From: HyVt-105 sp049975425
GTDB lineage: Bacteria; Bacteroidota; Bacteroidia; Bacteroidales; VadinHA17
Direction of reading: 5' to 3'
DNA: 64,000 bases
Assembly: GCA_049975425.1 (NCBI GenBank)
Contig: JBNGDI010000011.1
Coordinates: forward strand, 1-64,000
Shown: positions 1 through 9,210 of the stretch, in pieces
How positions within the stretch are numbered: the stretch's first letter is position 1
How the letters are laid out: every line of letters begins with the position of its first letter
Position numbers and translations under genes: made by a program
The notes under the pieces: model-generated
What the model saw: the letters and a program-made list of their open reading frames with translations, nothing else
Database searches by the model: none
Told to the model about the DNA's origin: nothing

Positions 1-33
1 GAACCCTGTGGCCTTGGCCGGAGGTAACCTGCC

Positions 34-1029
34 TCATTGATTTTTCAGCAGCCACACCGACTTTCTGCCGGGTTGTTGCCTGATCCTTTGAAGTGACTGA
101 AGGGCTTCCTCTTTATTATCAAAAACGCTCATGGATACACGCAGGTATCCGTTCCCGGCTTCCAGGATCTCGGAGGAATATCCTTCCGATTCGAGCTCCC
201 CCTGAAGGGTACGGGCATTTTCCGCCTGACGGAAACTGCCGGCAATTAAATAATACCGGGTTACTGCCGGGGGGGGAAGGGTTTTTTCAGGGGTTTCTTC
301 AACAGGAATTTCCTTTTCTTCCATTACCGGCTGAGCCTCTTCTTCTTTACCTTCCTCCACATCATCGCTGTAACGGGCTGTTTGTTCCGGAGCGGCCGGC
401 TGTTCTGTCACCGCTTCCTTTTTCTTCAGCCACTGGAAAGAAGAAAAATCCAGGTTCAGATCATCCAGGTAATGGGTTTTAAGGGGGATCAGGGCCAGAG
501 CAACCAGCACGGGAATGGCAATCAATACACGCCGCAGGGTTTTTCCGGCAGGCCGTTTGCCGGCCGGAGGCTTGTCCCTGAACTTTCTGATTTTCCTCCT
601 TACGTCATAATCTTCCAGTGGTGTAACCGTAAACCTCGACAGGCCGTACGATCCGATCAGATAATTCCGGGTATGGTCGGGTTCGAACTGCAGGTTATGC
701 CGGTCATCATACTGAAATCGTCCGATATCCTCAAAATGAAAGGGTTTCCCTTTTTCAAGCCGGTCTTTTACCTCTTTCACGAACCCGGCCACGGCCCTCC
801 GGGCGTCAACATAGCCTATACCCTGCCTTTCGGAAATATAACCCACCAGCAAACCGTCGTTCCCCGACAGGTTTCTGTTAAAACTGATCCTTTTGGAAGG
901 CGGGGAAAATACATGCCGTTCAAAGTCGATTCCGGCTGGTTGATAATTGGCAACAAACCCTCCGAAATCAGGGACAATGACACAATCATGCAAAACTAGC
1001 AACTGCCGGATGTGGTCAACAATATCCAC
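34..1029 (-). CDS. HU-CCDC81 and SPOR domain membrane protein
   Basis: A 331-residue protein with GTG start. Residues about 1-140 resemble the HU-CCDC81 N-terminal region of Bacteroidota (start MDIVDHIRQLL, then VIVPDFGGFV). One membrane segment lies at about 167-184 (VLIAIPVLVALALIPL), followed by a low-complexity stretch rich in Glu and Pro at about 210-255 and a C-terminal SPOR repeat at about 257-331 (RYYLIAGSFRQAENA onward). SPOR domains bind denuded septal peptidoglycan, so a role in cell division or envelope organisation is likely, with the N-terminus cytoplasmic and SPOR periplasmic. It reads divergently from the wbp operon. The domain order is seen; the cellular role is inferred from the SPOR family. 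Confidence 0.85.
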   Translation of the reverse strand: MDIVDHIRQLLVLHDCVIVPDFGGFVANYQPAGIDFERHVFSPPSKRISFNRNLSGNDGLLVGYISERQGIGYVDARRAVAGFVKEVKDRLEKGKPFHFEDIGRFQYDDRHNLQFEPDHTRNYLIGSYGLSRFTVTPLEDYDVRRKIRKFRDKPPAGKRPAGKTLRRVLIAIPVLVALALIPLKTHYLDDLNLDFSSFQWLKKKEAVTEQPAAPEQTARYSDDVEEGKEEEAQPVMEEKEIPVEETPEKTLPPPAVTRYYLIAGSFRQAENARTLQGELESEGYSSEILEAGNGYLRVSMSVFDNKEEALQSLQRIRQQPGRKSVWLLKNQ

Positions 1030-1057
1030 GGTGTGTTCTTTTGGGTTTTATCTCAAG

Positions 1058-1065
1058 CAAAATTA
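1058..1065 (-). promoter_or_regulatory. -7 element for the HU/SPOR gene
   Basis: On the minus strand this reads TAATTTTG, a full match to the Bacteroidota -7 consensus TAnnTTTG, about 28 bp before the GTG start. No clear TTG is seen at the usual -33 distance. Confidence 0.45.
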
Positions 1066-1154
1066 AGAAATATTCAGAGCATGTCATCATTTTTCACAAT
1101 AATTTCCCTCTGCATTTTTTTCTTCGGTATACCATCAACTGAAAACCATTCGTT

Positions 1155-1188
1155 TTTGTCGTCATTCGTTTCGAATTTGGTATCTTCG
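1155..1188 (+). promoter_or_regulatory. Promoter of the wbp operon
   Basis: TTTG at 1155-1158 and TATCTTCG at 1181-1188 are 22 bp apart. They fit the Bacteroidota -33/-7 pattern with one mismatch in the -7 box. The ATG of wbpE follows 18 bp later, which favours that start over in-frame codons further upstream. Confidence 0.55.
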
Positions 1189-1206
1189 CATAAATTCTTG
1201 CTTCGT

Positions 1207-2334
1207 ATGGAACAGATCAGGATGGTAGATCTTACCGGCCAGTACCGCCGGCTGAAAGGTGAAATAGACGCAGTTATTCGTGAAGTCATTGATTCCACTG
1301 CTTTTATCAACGGACCGGCTGTAGGTAAATTTGCCACAGATCTGGGAAATTACCTGGGGGTTAAACATGTGATCCCCTGCGGCAACGGCACCGACGCCCT
1401 TCAGGTGGCGCTGATGGCCATCGGGCTGAAACCCGGCGATGAGGTGATCACCCCTGATTTTACCTTTATTGCCACTGTGGAAGTGGTTGCTCTGCTGGGA
1501 GCAAAACCCGTATTCGCGGACGTGGATCCCCACACCTTCAACATAACTCCTGAGGCTGTACGCAACGCCATTTCTCCGCGCACCAGGGCCATCGTGCCCG
1601 TGCATCTTTTCGGTCAGTGTGCCGATATGGAGCCCATTCTTGAGCTGGCCCGCAAACACAACCTGTATGTGATAGAAGATGCAGCCCAGGCACTCGGAGC
1701 GGAATATAAGGGAAAAGGGGGCACGACAGGAAAAGCCGGCACACTGGGTCATATCGGCTGCACTTCCTTTTTCCCTTCGAAGAATCTTGGGGCCTACGGC
1801 GACGGGGGTGCGATTTTCACAGAGTCGGATGAGCTGGCAGCCAGCATACGTTCCATTGTTAACCACGGAATGAAGGTGCGGTATTACCATGACCGTATCG
1901 GGATCAATTCCCGTCTGGACACCCTGCAGGCCGCCATTCTGCAGGTTAAACTGAAATATCTGGATGATTTCAACACCCGCCGGCAGGAAGCGGCTGCACG
2001 CTATGACGAAGCATTGAAGCATTCCGACCGGTTTGACATTCCGGTGCGCAGTCCCTTTTCCACCCATATTTTCCATCAGTATACCCTGAAAACAAAGGGA
2101 ACAGACCGTGACCGGCTGAGAGAATTCCTGCGTGAAAAAAACATACCTGCCATGGTGTATTATCCTGTGCCACTGCATGCACAAAAAGCCTATGCCTACA
2201 TGGGGTACCGTGACAGTGAATTCCCGGTAACCGCTTCCCTGTGCCGGCAGGTGATCAGCCTGCCCATGCATACGGAACTTTCGCCCGACCAGCAGGAATA
2301 TATTGTGGAACAACTTCAGGCATTCAGATCATGA
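1207..2334 (+). CDS. wbpE: WbpE-like UDP-3-keto sugar aminotransferase (DegT/DnrJ/EryC1/StrS family)
   Basis: A 375-residue PLP aminotransferase of the sugar-nucleotide type. It probably installs the 3-amino group on UDP-2-acetamido-3-keto-glucuronic acid, using glutamate as donor. Visible family marks are the N-terminal MVDLTGQYRRLKGEID, the cofactor loop PCGNGTDALQVAL, the Asp motif YVIEDAAQALGAEY and the Schiff-base lysine in SFFPSKNLGAYGDGG. The reading frame is open further upstream, but the ATG at 1207 lies just after the promoter and matches the family N-terminus. The stop overlaps the next start by 4 bp (ATGA). Neighbours WbpD, WbpB and WbpA make the assignment to the Wbp pathway strong. 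Confidence 0.88.
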   Translation: MEQIRMVDLTGQYRRLKGEIDAVIREVIDSTAFINGPAVGKFATDLGNYLGVKHVIPCGNGTDALQVALMAIGLKPGDEVITPDFTFIATVEVVALLGAKPVFADVDPHTFNITPEAVRNAISPRTRAIVPVHLFGQCADMEPILELARKHNLYVIEDAAQALGAEYKGKGGTTGKAGTLGHIGCTSFFPSKNLGAYGDGGAIFTESDELAASIRSIVNHGMKVRYYHDRIGINSRLDTLQAAILQVKLKYLDDFNTRRQEAAARYDEALKHSDRFDIPVRSPFSTHIFHQYTLKTKGTDRDRLREFLREKNIPAMVYYPVPLHAQKAYAYMGYRDSEFPVTASLCRQVISLPMHTELSPDQQEYIVEQLQAFRS

Positions 2335-2918
2335 GAACCGAAAAGGAATATTTTGCCCATGAAACAGCCGTAATTGACCAGGGAGCCCGCATTGGACGTG
2401 GCACAAAGATCTGGCATTTTTCGCATATCATGACCGGGGCGGTGATCGGGGAAGAATGCAACATCGGCCAGAACGTAGTGGTTTCACCGGAAGTGGTTCT
2501 CGGTAAAAATGTCAAGGTACAGAATAATGTTTCCATCTATACCGGCGTGATCTGCGAAGACGATGTTTTCCTGGGGCCCTCCATGGTCTTTACCAATGTG
2601 GTGAATCCCCGCAGCGCCGTGGTGAGAAGAGGGCAGTACGTTCGCACCTATGTAAGGAAAGGAGCCTCTATCGGGGCGAATGCCACCATCGTATGCGGTA
2701 ACGACATTGGTGAATACGCTTTTATCGGAGCCGGAGCAGTGGTTACAAAGGAGGTGAAGCCCTATGCTCTGGTGGTGGGAAATCCTGCCCGGCAGGTGGG
2801 ATGGATGAGCGAATACGGACACCGGCTGGATTTCAATGAAGAGGGAATAGCCGTTTGTGGGGAAAGCGGGGAAAAATACCTGCTGGAAAACAACCGGGTA
2901 AGAAAAATTACTGATTAA
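2331..2918 (+). CDS. wbpD: WbpD-like UDP-2-acetamido-3-amino-glucuronate N-acetyltransferase
   Basis: A 195-residue left-handed beta-helix acyltransferase. Hexapeptide repeats run through most of the protein (for example VIGEECNIGQNVVVSPEV, GASIGANATIVCGNDIG), followed by the family ending YALVVGNPARQVGWMSEYG. The predicted reaction is acetyl-CoA-dependent acetylation of the 3-amino group made by WbpE, giving UDP-2,3-diacetamido-2,3-dideoxy-glucuronic acid. The start at 2331 overlaps the wbpE stop; the open frame extends further upstream, but that stretch lies inside wbpE and does not look like the family. It sits in a tight operon with wbpB and wbpA. Confidence 0.88.
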   Translation: MRTEKEYFAHETAVIDQGARIGRGTKIWHFSHIMTGAVIGEECNIGQNVVVSPEVVLGKNVKVQNNVSIYTGVICEDDVFLGPSMVFTNVVNPRSAVVRRGQYVRTYVRKGASIGANATIVCGNDIGEYAFIGAGAVVTKEVKPYALVVGNPARQVGWMSEYGHRLDFNEEGIAVCGESGEKYLLENNRVRKITD

Positions 2919-2924
2919 CAAATT

Positions 2925-3917
2925 ATGAATCTGGATATTGTGATGAAGAACCCGAACCAACCGAAACATTTCGCCCTGATAGGTGTTGCCGGATTCGTGG
3001 CAGTAAGGCACCTCAGGGCCATTTATGATACGGGGAATGTTCTGCTGGCCGCCCTTGATCCCTCTGATACCGTAGGGATTCTGGACAGTTATTTCCCCAA
3101 CGCCGATTTTTTTGTTGAATTCGAAAGGTTCGACAGGCATATTGACAAGATGCGCCGTGTTGGAAAACGCATCGATTATGTAAGTATCTGTTCTCCCAAT
3201 TACCTGCACGATTCACACATCCGCCTTGCCCTGAAGCACCAGGCCGATGCCATTTGCGAGAAGCCCATGGTGCTGAATCCCTGGAACGTGGATGCGCTGC
3301 AGGAATTTGAACAGGAAACCGGCAGAAAGGTCAACAACATTTTGCAGCTCAGGCTTCATCCGTCGATAAAGGCTCTGAAGAAAAAAGTAGATCAGGAAAA
3401 CAGAGAAAAGATTTACGATATCGACCTGACCTACATCACCAGCCGGGGCCACTGGTACTTCATCTCCTGGAAAGGAGATATACAGAAATCGGGTGGGATT
3501 GCCACCAATATCGGGGTGCATTTTTTCGACATGCTGACCTGGATATTCGGCAAACCTGCCGGGAACAGGGTCCATTTACTGGAACACAACAGGGCATCGG
3601 GATTCCTGCAACTCGAAAAGGCAAGGGTCAGGTGGTTTCTCAGTTTGAATGAAACCGATCTTCCCAAAGCTTTAAGAAATAAGGGACAACGAACCTACCG
3701 GTCAATCAGGATTGACGGCGAAGAAATTGAGTTTTCCGACGGATTTACTGATCTGCATACGGAAAGTTACCGCCAGATTCTGAAAGGCAACGGATTTGGC
3801 ATTGAAGATATTCGCCGTTCCATAGAAATAGTGTATCGTATCAGGAACGCTCAGCCCGAAGGGCTGACGGGAGAGGTACATCCCCTTTTATATAACCTTT
3901 CAAAAAATGATGTTTGA
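2925..3917 (+). CDS. wbpB: WbpB-like UDP-GlcNAc-uronate 3-dehydrogenase (Gfo/Idh/MocA family)
   Basis: A 330-residue NAD-dependent oxidoreductase. The N-terminal Rossmann segment reads FALIGVAGFVAVRHLRAI and the Gfo/Idh/MocA signature is seen as YVSICSPNYLHDSHIRLAL then ICEKPMVLNPW, where the Lys of EKP is the usual catalytic residue. The expected reaction oxidises C3 of UDP-N-acetyl-glucosaminuronic acid to the ketone used by WbpE; in known WbpB enzymes the cofactor is recycled with 2-oxoglutarate. A second possible start is the Met at 2943. It lies 6 bp after wbpD and 6 bp before wbpA, so co-transcription is nearly certain. Confidence 0.87.
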   Translation: MNLDIVMKNPNQPKHFALIGVAGFVAVRHLRAIYDTGNVLLAALDPSDTVGILDSYFPNADFFVEFERFDRHIDKMRRVGKRIDYVSICSPNYLHDSHIRLALKHQADAICEKPMVLNPWNVDALQEFEQETGRKVNNILQLRLHPSIKALKKKVDQENREKIYDIDLTYITSRGHWYFISWKGDIQKSGGIATNIGVHFFDMLTWIFGKPAGNRVHLLEHNRASGFLQLEKARVRWFLSLNETDLPKALRNKGQRTYRSIRIDGEEIEFSDGFTDLHTESYRQILKGNGFGIEDIRRSIEIVYRIRNAQPEGLTGEVHPLLYNLSKNDV

Positions 3918-3923
3918 AGCGCC

Positions 3924-5225
3924 ATGGAAAAAAGCATGTTTAAAGAGTTAACGGAAGGGAAAAAGCGGATATCCGTCATCGGACTGGGATATGTAGGACT
4001 TCCCATCGCCCTGGAATTTGCCCGCCATATGCCGGTAACAGGTTTCGATGTGAATGAACACCGGATTGCCATGTTAAACAAAAAGCAGGATCCCAGCCGC
4101 GAAATAGGAAGCGAAGCATTCGAAGGGGTGCAGATCAGCTTCACGCACAACCCGGAAAAACTAAGAGAAGCCCATTTTCATATTGTGGCCGTACCCACAC
4201 CCATCGATGAACACAAACAGCCCGATTTGAAACCTCTTCTTTCAGCCAGTAAAACGGTGGGAAAAGCGCTGAAAAAGGGTGATTATGTGGTATATGAATC
4301 CACGGTATACCCCGGCTGCACGGAAGAAGACTGCATTCCCATTCTGGAAAAGGAATCGGGGCTTACGGCCGGGAAAGATTTCAAAGTGGGCTTTTCTCCC
4401 GAAAGGATCAATCCGGGTGACAGGGTGCACACACTCACCAGCATCACCAAGGTGGTATCGGGGAATGATGAGGAAGCGCTCGAGAACATTGCACTGACCT
4501 ATGAACTGATCATCAGGGCCGGTATTCACCGGGCCAGTTCCATCAAGGTGGCCGAAGCGGCCAAGATCATTGAAAACACCCAGCGGGACATCAACATCGC
4601 CTTTATGAATGAGCTTTCGATCATATTCAACCGCATGGGAATCAATACCTATGAAGTACTGGAGGCTGCCGCCACCAAATGGAACTTCCTCCGTTTTTCG
4701 CCCGGACTGGTGGGAGGCCATTGCATCGGGGTAGACCCGTATTACCTGGCTTACAAATCGCGCGAGCTGGGCTATCACGCCCAGATTATCAATGCCGGAA
4801 GGTATGTGAACGATTCCATGGGAGGATACGTAGCCAAGCAAACCGTGAAGAAGATCATCGCTGCCGGGAAAAACATCAGCCGGGCGAAGGTGCTGGTCAT
4901 GGGGATCACTTTCAAGGAAAATGTCAGCGATATCAGAAACACCAAAGTGGTAGACATGATCCGCGAATTTGAATCGTACGGTTTGCATGTAGATGTGCTG
5001 GATGCCAGGGCATCGGCCGAAGAAGTGAGGGAAGAATACGGTATTGATCTCAGGGCTAAACCCGACAGGAACTACGATGCCATGGTGTTGGCAGTGGGAC
5101 ATGAAGAATATGCTGGTCTGACGGAAGACGATTTTCTTGAACTGGCCGCGAAGAAGGCAGTTTTTGTCGATATCAAGGGCATTTACCGGGGAAAAATTAA
5201 AAAACTTACCTACTGGAGCCTGTAA
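3924..5225 (+). CDS. wbpA: WbpA-like UDP-N-acetylglucosamine 6-dehydrogenase
   Basis: A 433-residue nucleotide-sugar dehydrogenase of the UDP-Glc/UDP-GlcNAc dehydrogenase superfamily. The N-terminal NAD fold reads ISVIGLGYVGLPIALEFA, the central domain carries PERINPGD and the catalytic-cysteine region is GLVGGHCIGVDPYYLAYK. The C-terminal UDP-binding domain has GITFKENVSDIRNTKV. It would oxidise C6 of UDP-GlcNAc twice to the uronic acid, the first step of the Wbp pathway. The gene order E-D-B-A places this first-step enzyme last of the four. Specificity for UDP-GlcNAc over UDP-Glc is inferred from the neighbours. Confidence 0.88.
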   Translation: MEKSMFKELTEGKKRISVIGLGYVGLPIALEFARHMPVTGFDVNEHRIAMLNKKQDPSREIGSEAFEGVQISFTHNPEKLREAHFHIVAVPTPIDEHKQPDLKPLLSASKTVGKALKKGDYVVYESTVYPGCTEEDCIPILEKESGLTAGKDFKVGFSPERINPGDRVHTLTSITKVVSGNDEEALENIALTYELIIRAGIHRASSIKVAEAAKIIENTQRDINIAFMNELSIIFNRMGINTYEVLEAAATKWNFLRFSPGLVGGHCIGVDPYYLAYKSRELGYHAQIINAGRYVNDSMGGYVAKQTVKKIIAAGKNISRAKVLVMGITFKENVSDIRNTKVVDMIREFESYGLHVDVLDARASAEEVREEYGIDLRAKPDRNYDAMVLAVGHEEYAGLTEDDFLELAAKKAVFVDIKGIYRGKIKKLTYWSL

Positions 5226-5228
5226 GCA

Positions 5229-6269
5229 ATGAAGAAAAAGGTACTGGTTACAGGAGGAACCGGATATATCGGATCACACACTGTGGTTGAACTGCAGGAG
5301 GCCGGGTTTGAGGCGGTGGTGGTTGACGATCTGTCAAATTCGCACGAGGAGATCCTCGGCCGGATTGCCCGGATCACAGGCATACATCCTCTTTTCGAAA
5401 AGTTCAACCTTTGCTGTCGGGAGAAAACCCTGGGCCTGTTTGACAGGCATCCGGATATCATTGCGGTGATCCATTTTGCCGCCCTCAAATCGGTAGGGGA
5501 ATCGGTTGCCCGCCCGCTGGATTATTACTACAACAATCTGGTTTCCCTTATCCATCTGCTGGAAGGAATGGAAAAACACAGAGTGCCTGCCATGGTTTTT
5601 TCCTCGTCGTGTACCGTTTACGGGCAACCCGACCAGCTGCCGGTAACGGAGGAAGCTCCGGTGAAGCGTCCCTCCTCTCCTTATGGAAACACCAAAAAGA
5701 TCTCGGAAGAAATTCTTCAGGATTTTCTTGGCAACCACCGTGAGACGGGCATTATTTCCCTGAGATATTTCAACCCCATCGGAGCCCACCCTTCGGGCCT
5801 GATCGGCGAATTACCCCAGGGCATTCCCGACAATCTGGTTCCCTTCATCACGCAAACGGCCATCGGGCTCAGAAAAGAGCTTAAAGTATTCGGCCGGGAT
5901 TACAATACCCCTGACGGAACGGCCATTCGTGACTACCTGCACGTTACCGATCTTGCCCGGGCTCATGTGGTGGCCATCGAACGTTTACTGGCCGGACAGC
6001 AGAAACATCCTTTTGAAGTATTTAACCTGGGCACCGGACAGGGAGTTTCTGTGTTGGAAGCCATCAGGTCGTTCGAGCGTGTTTCGGGGGTAAAACTCAA
6101 TTACCGTTTTGTTGACCGCCGTCCGGGAGATGTGGAAAAGGTATGGGCAGATACCCGCCTGGCAAATACTGAACTGGGGTGGGAAGCCCGGAGCACCATG
6201 GATGATGCCATGCTGACGGCCTGGAACTGGGAGAAAAAATACAGGGAAAATCCATTCAGCGATGAATAA
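5229..6269 (+). CDS. galE: UDP-glucose 4-epimerase
   Basis: A 346-residue short-chain dehydrogenase/reductase-type epimerase. It has the N-terminal dinucleotide-binding motif VTGGTGYIGSHTVVEL, FSSSCTVYGQP, the catalytic YxxxK in SPYGNTKKISEE and RYFNPIGAHPSG, all standard for GalE. It interconverts UDP-Glc and UDP-Gal, or the N-acetylated forms. It starts 3 bp after wbpA and its stop overlaps the rfbB start by 8 bp, so it belongs to the same surface-sugar operon. Confidence 0.93.
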   Translation: MKKKVLVTGGTGYIGSHTVVELQEAGFEAVVVDDLSNSHEEILGRIARITGIHPLFEKFNLCCREKTLGLFDRHPDIIAVIHFAALKSVGESVARPLDYYYNNLVSLIHLLEGMEKHRVPAMVFSSSCTVYGQPDQLPVTEEAPVKRPSSPYGNTKKISEEILQDFLGNHRETGIISLRYFNPIGAHPSGLIGELPQGIPDNLVPFITQTAIGLRKELKVFGRDYNTPDGTAIRDYLHVTDLARAHVVAIERLLAGQQKHPFEVFNLGTGQGVSVLEAIRSFERVSGVKLNYRFVDRRPGDVEKVWADTRLANTELGWEARSTMDDAMLTAWNWEKKYRENPFSDE

Positions 6270-7323
6270 AACCATTCTGATCAGCGGCGGAGCCGGGTTT
6301 ATCGGGTCCCATGTGGTACGGCATTTCGTAAAAAGCTACCCGGAATACCTCATTATCAACCTCGACCTGCTGACCTATGCGGGAAACCTGGAAAATCTGA
6401 AAGACATCGAAAAGGAGAAGAACTATCTTTTTGTCAGGGGGGATATCCGGAAGCGGGAAGAAATGAAGCAACTGTTCGAGGAACACCGGCCCGATGCAGT
6501 CATTCATCTGGCAGCCGAGTCGCATGTTGACAGGTCTATATCCGATCCCACTGAATTCATCAGCACCAATGTGGTGGGAACCGGAAACCTGCTCACACTG
6601 GCCAGGGATTACTGGAAAGGATCATACGGAGGAAAGTTGTTTTACCATATTTCAACCGACGAAGTATTTGGATCGCTGGGCAGGGAGGGAAAATTCCGGG
6701 AAGACACCCCCTACGACCCGAAAAGTCCTTATTCAGCCAGCAAGGCAGGGGCAGACCATCTGGTCAGGGCTTTTGCCCATACGTATGGATTGCCGGCGGT
6801 GATAAGCAATTGCTCGAACAATTACGGACCATACCAGTTCCCCGAGAAGCTCATTCCCCTGGCTATTTACCGGATCATGAACGGGGAGGAAATTCCCGTT
6901 TACGGAAAAGGAGAAAACATACGCGACTGGCTTTACGTAGAAGACCATACCAGGGCTATTGATCTGCTGTTTCACAGGGGGCGGCGGGGAGAAACCTATA
7001 ATATCGGCGGGAACAATGAATGGAAAAACATTGACCTGCTCAGGTTGTTATGCCGGCTGGCCGATGAAAGGCTGGGGAATGATCCCGGCACTTCAGAAAG
7101 GCTGATCAGTTTTGTGAAAGACCGGGCAGGGCATGATCTGAGGTATGCCATTGATGCGGAAAAGATCAGGAAGGAACTGGGGTGGGAACCCCGGGTAAGT
7201 TTTCAGGAAGGGCTGGCAAAAACCCTGGACTGGTACCTTTCACACCGGGAATGGCTTGAGCATGTCATTACCGGTGAATACCGGCAATATTACAACCGGC
7301 AATACTACGAACGGCCGTTTTGA
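6262..7323 (+). CDS. rfbB: dTDP-glucose 4,6-dehydratase
   Basis: A 353-residue SDR enzyme making dTDP-4-keto-6-deoxy-glucose, the branch point to rhamnose and other deoxysugars. Marks seen are ISGGAGFIGSHVVRHF, HLAAESHVDRSI, STDEVFGSLG and the catalytic SPYSASKAGADHLVRAF, then NCSNNYGPYQFPEKLIPL. No rfbA, rfbC or rfbD is present here, so the rest of that pathway is elsewhere. The end is convergent with glmS, only 12 bp apart, with no obvious terminator. Confidence 0.93.
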   Translation: MNKTILISGGAGFIGSHVVRHFVKSYPEYLIINLDLLTYAGNLENLKDIEKEKNYLFVRGDIRKREEMKQLFEEHRPDAVIHLAAESHVDRSISDPTEFISTNVVGTGNLLTLARDYWKGSYGGKLFYHISTDEVFGSLGREGKFREDTPYDPKSPYSASKAGADHLVRAFAHTYGLPAVISNCSNNYGPYQFPEKLIPLAIYRIMNGEEIPVYGKGENIRDWLYVEDHTRAIDLLFHRGRRGETYNIGGNNEWKNIDLLRLLCRLADERLGNDPGTSERLISFVKDRAGHDLRYAIDAEKIRKELGWEPRVSFQEGLAKTLDWYLSHREWLEHVITGEYRQYYNRQYYERPF

Positions 7324-7335
7324 TGAATCAGCAGA

Positions 7336-9171
7336 TTATTCCACGGTAACCGACTTGGCCAGGTTTCTGGGCTGGTCAACGTTACATCCCCGCAACACGG
7401 CTATATAATAGGAAAGCAACTGAAGGGGCACCACTGTGGTAAGCGGGGCCAAAGGCACTTCGGTATTGGGAACCTCCAGCACATGATCGGCCATTTCACG
7501 GATAACGGTATCGCCTTCCGTCACCACGGCGATCACCACACCGTTCCTGGCCTTCACTTCCTGAATATTGCTGACGATTTTGTCGTATGACTTGTCTTTG
7601 GTGGCTATTACCACCACAGGCATATTTTTATCGATCAATGCAATGGGTCCGTGCTTCATTTCGGCGGCAGGGTAGCCCTCCGCATGAATGTATGATATTT
7701 CCTTAAGTTTGAGAGCTCCTTCCAGGGCCACCGGGAAGAAATACCCTCTTCCCAGGTAAAGAAAATTATTGGCGTCTTTATACAGGGCGGCAATGTCCCT
7801 GTATTTTCCGTTAGCTTCCAGTATCCGTTCTATCTTTTCAGGGATCAATGTCAGTTCGTTGACCATTCGCTGGTAATTGGTCTTTGACAAGGTTTTCCTC
7901 CTGTAACCGAGCGCCAGCGCCATCATGGTCAGCACCGTCACCTGCGCGGTGAAGGCTTTGGTGGAAGCCACACCGATCTCTGGCCCGGCATGAGTATAAA
8001 CCCCGCCATTTGTTTCACGCGGAATGCTCGATCCCACCACATTGCATATTCCCAGCACCAGAGCCCCTTTTTCACGGGCCAGCCTGATGGCTGCCAGGGT
8101 ATCTGCCGTTTCGCCGCTCTGGCTGATAGCAATCACCACATCTTTTTTGGTGATCAACGGGTTCCGGTATCTGAATTCCGAGGCATATTCCACCTCCACG
8201 GGGATGCGGGCAAAATCCTCAAAAAGATATTCGCCCACCAGTGCTGCATGCCACGAGGTGCCGCAACCCACCATGATGATGCGCTGGGCTTCCTGCAAAC
8301 GGTTCATTACCCGATACAGTCCTCCCAGATGAATTTCCTTCTTATCGCCGGAAACCCTCCCCCGGAAAGTATCGAGGATAGACCGGGGTTGTTCGAATAT
8401 TTCCTTGAGCATAAAATGGTCGAACCCGTTCTTGTCAATCTCACCAATATCCAGGTCGACGGTGTGCACCACAGGGGTCTGAGGCACATTTTTCAGGTTT
8501 TTCAGTACCAGTTCATCGCGGCTGATCACGGCCACGTCATCATCATTGAGATAGATCACACTTTTGGTATGTTCCACGATGGGAGTAGCATCTGAGGCCA
8601 CGAAATATTCGCCTTCACCCACGCCAATCACCAGAGGGCTTCCCTTCCGTGCAGCAATCAGCTTATCGGGCTCATCCACACACATAATCACCAGCCCGTA
8701 AGCACCGATTACCTTGGTCAGGGCCAGTCTAACGGCTATATCTGCAGTAAGTTTGCCCTTCAGGTAAATATATTCAATCAGATTAGCCAGTACTTCGGTA
8801 TCGGTTTCACTGGCAAAGGTATAACCCCTGCTGCTGAGTTTCTCTTTAAGACGGGCGTAATTTTCGATAATCCCGTTATGGATCACCACGAATTTGCCGT
8901 TCATCGAGCGATGCGGGTGGGCATTCACATCGTTGGGTTCGCCGTGTGTAGCCCATCGGGTATGGCCAATTCCCACACTGCCGCTGATATCTCTGCTGGT
9001 GACAAAACTTTCCAGCCGCGAAACTTTCCCCTGGCATTTGTAGATCTTGTTCTGATTGTCAAGGAGGGATATTCCCGCCGAATCGTAACCCCTGTATTCC
9101 AAACGTTTCAGTCCATTGATCAGAATGGGATAGGCCTCTTTGCTTCCTATGTAACCTACAATTCCACACAT
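7336..9171 (-). CDS. glmS: Glutamine-fructose-6-phosphate aminotransferase
   Basis: A 611-residue GlmS of full length. The mature N-terminal Cys nucleophile is in MCGIVGYIGS, the glutaminase domain shows GHTRWATHG and HNGIIENY, two SIS domains follow (CGTSWHAALVG with AISQSGETADTLAA, then LGRGYFFPVALEGALKLKE), and the protein ends NLAKSVTVE as usual. It makes glucosamine-6-phosphate, feeding UDP-GlcNAc synthesis and so WbpA nearby. It is last in a three-gene minus-strand set, 39 bp after the DUF4270 gene. I see no glmS ribozyme signature upstream, nor room for one. Confidence 0.96.
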   Translation of the reverse strand: MCGIVGYIGSKEAYPILINGLKRLEYRGYDSAGISLLDNQNKIYKCQGKVSRLESFVTSRDISGSVGIGHTRWATHGEPNDVNAHPHRSMNGKFVVIHNGIIENYARLKEKLSSRGYTFASETDTEVLANLIEYIYLKGKLTADIAVRLALTKVIGAYGLVIMCVDEPDKLIAARKGSPLVIGVGEGEYFVASDATPIVEHTKSVIYLNDDDVAVISRDELVLKNLKNVPQTPVVHTVDLDIGEIDKNGFDHFMLKEIFEQPRSILDTFRGRVSGDKKEIHLGGLYRVMNRLQEAQRIIMVGCGTSWHAALVGEYLFEDFARIPVEVEYASEFRYRNPLITKKDVVIAISQSGETADTLAAIRLAREKGALVLGICNVVGSSIPRETNGGVYTHAGPEIGVASTKAFTAQVTVLTMMALALGYRRKTLSKTNYQRMVNELTLIPEKIERILEANGKYRDIAALYKDANNFLYLGRGYFFPVALEGALKLKEISYIHAEGYPAAEMKHGPIALIDKNMPVVVIATKDKSYDKIVSNIQEVKARNGVVIAVVTEGDTVIREMADHVLEVPNTEVPLAPLTTVVPLQLLSYYIAVLRGCNVDQPRNLAKSVTVE

Positions 9172-9210
9172 AGTTCAGGAATTTTTGGTACAACCATCTA
9201 TTACTTTTTT

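Noticed and set aside
1162..2313. Long open frame antisense to wbpE
   Set aside because: Shadow frame of a conserved gene; no family likeness and no start region of its own.
7324..9210. glmS ribozyme upstream of glmS
   Set aside because: Only 39 bp separate glmS from the DUF4270 gene and no ribozyme core is seen; this class is known in Firmicutes.
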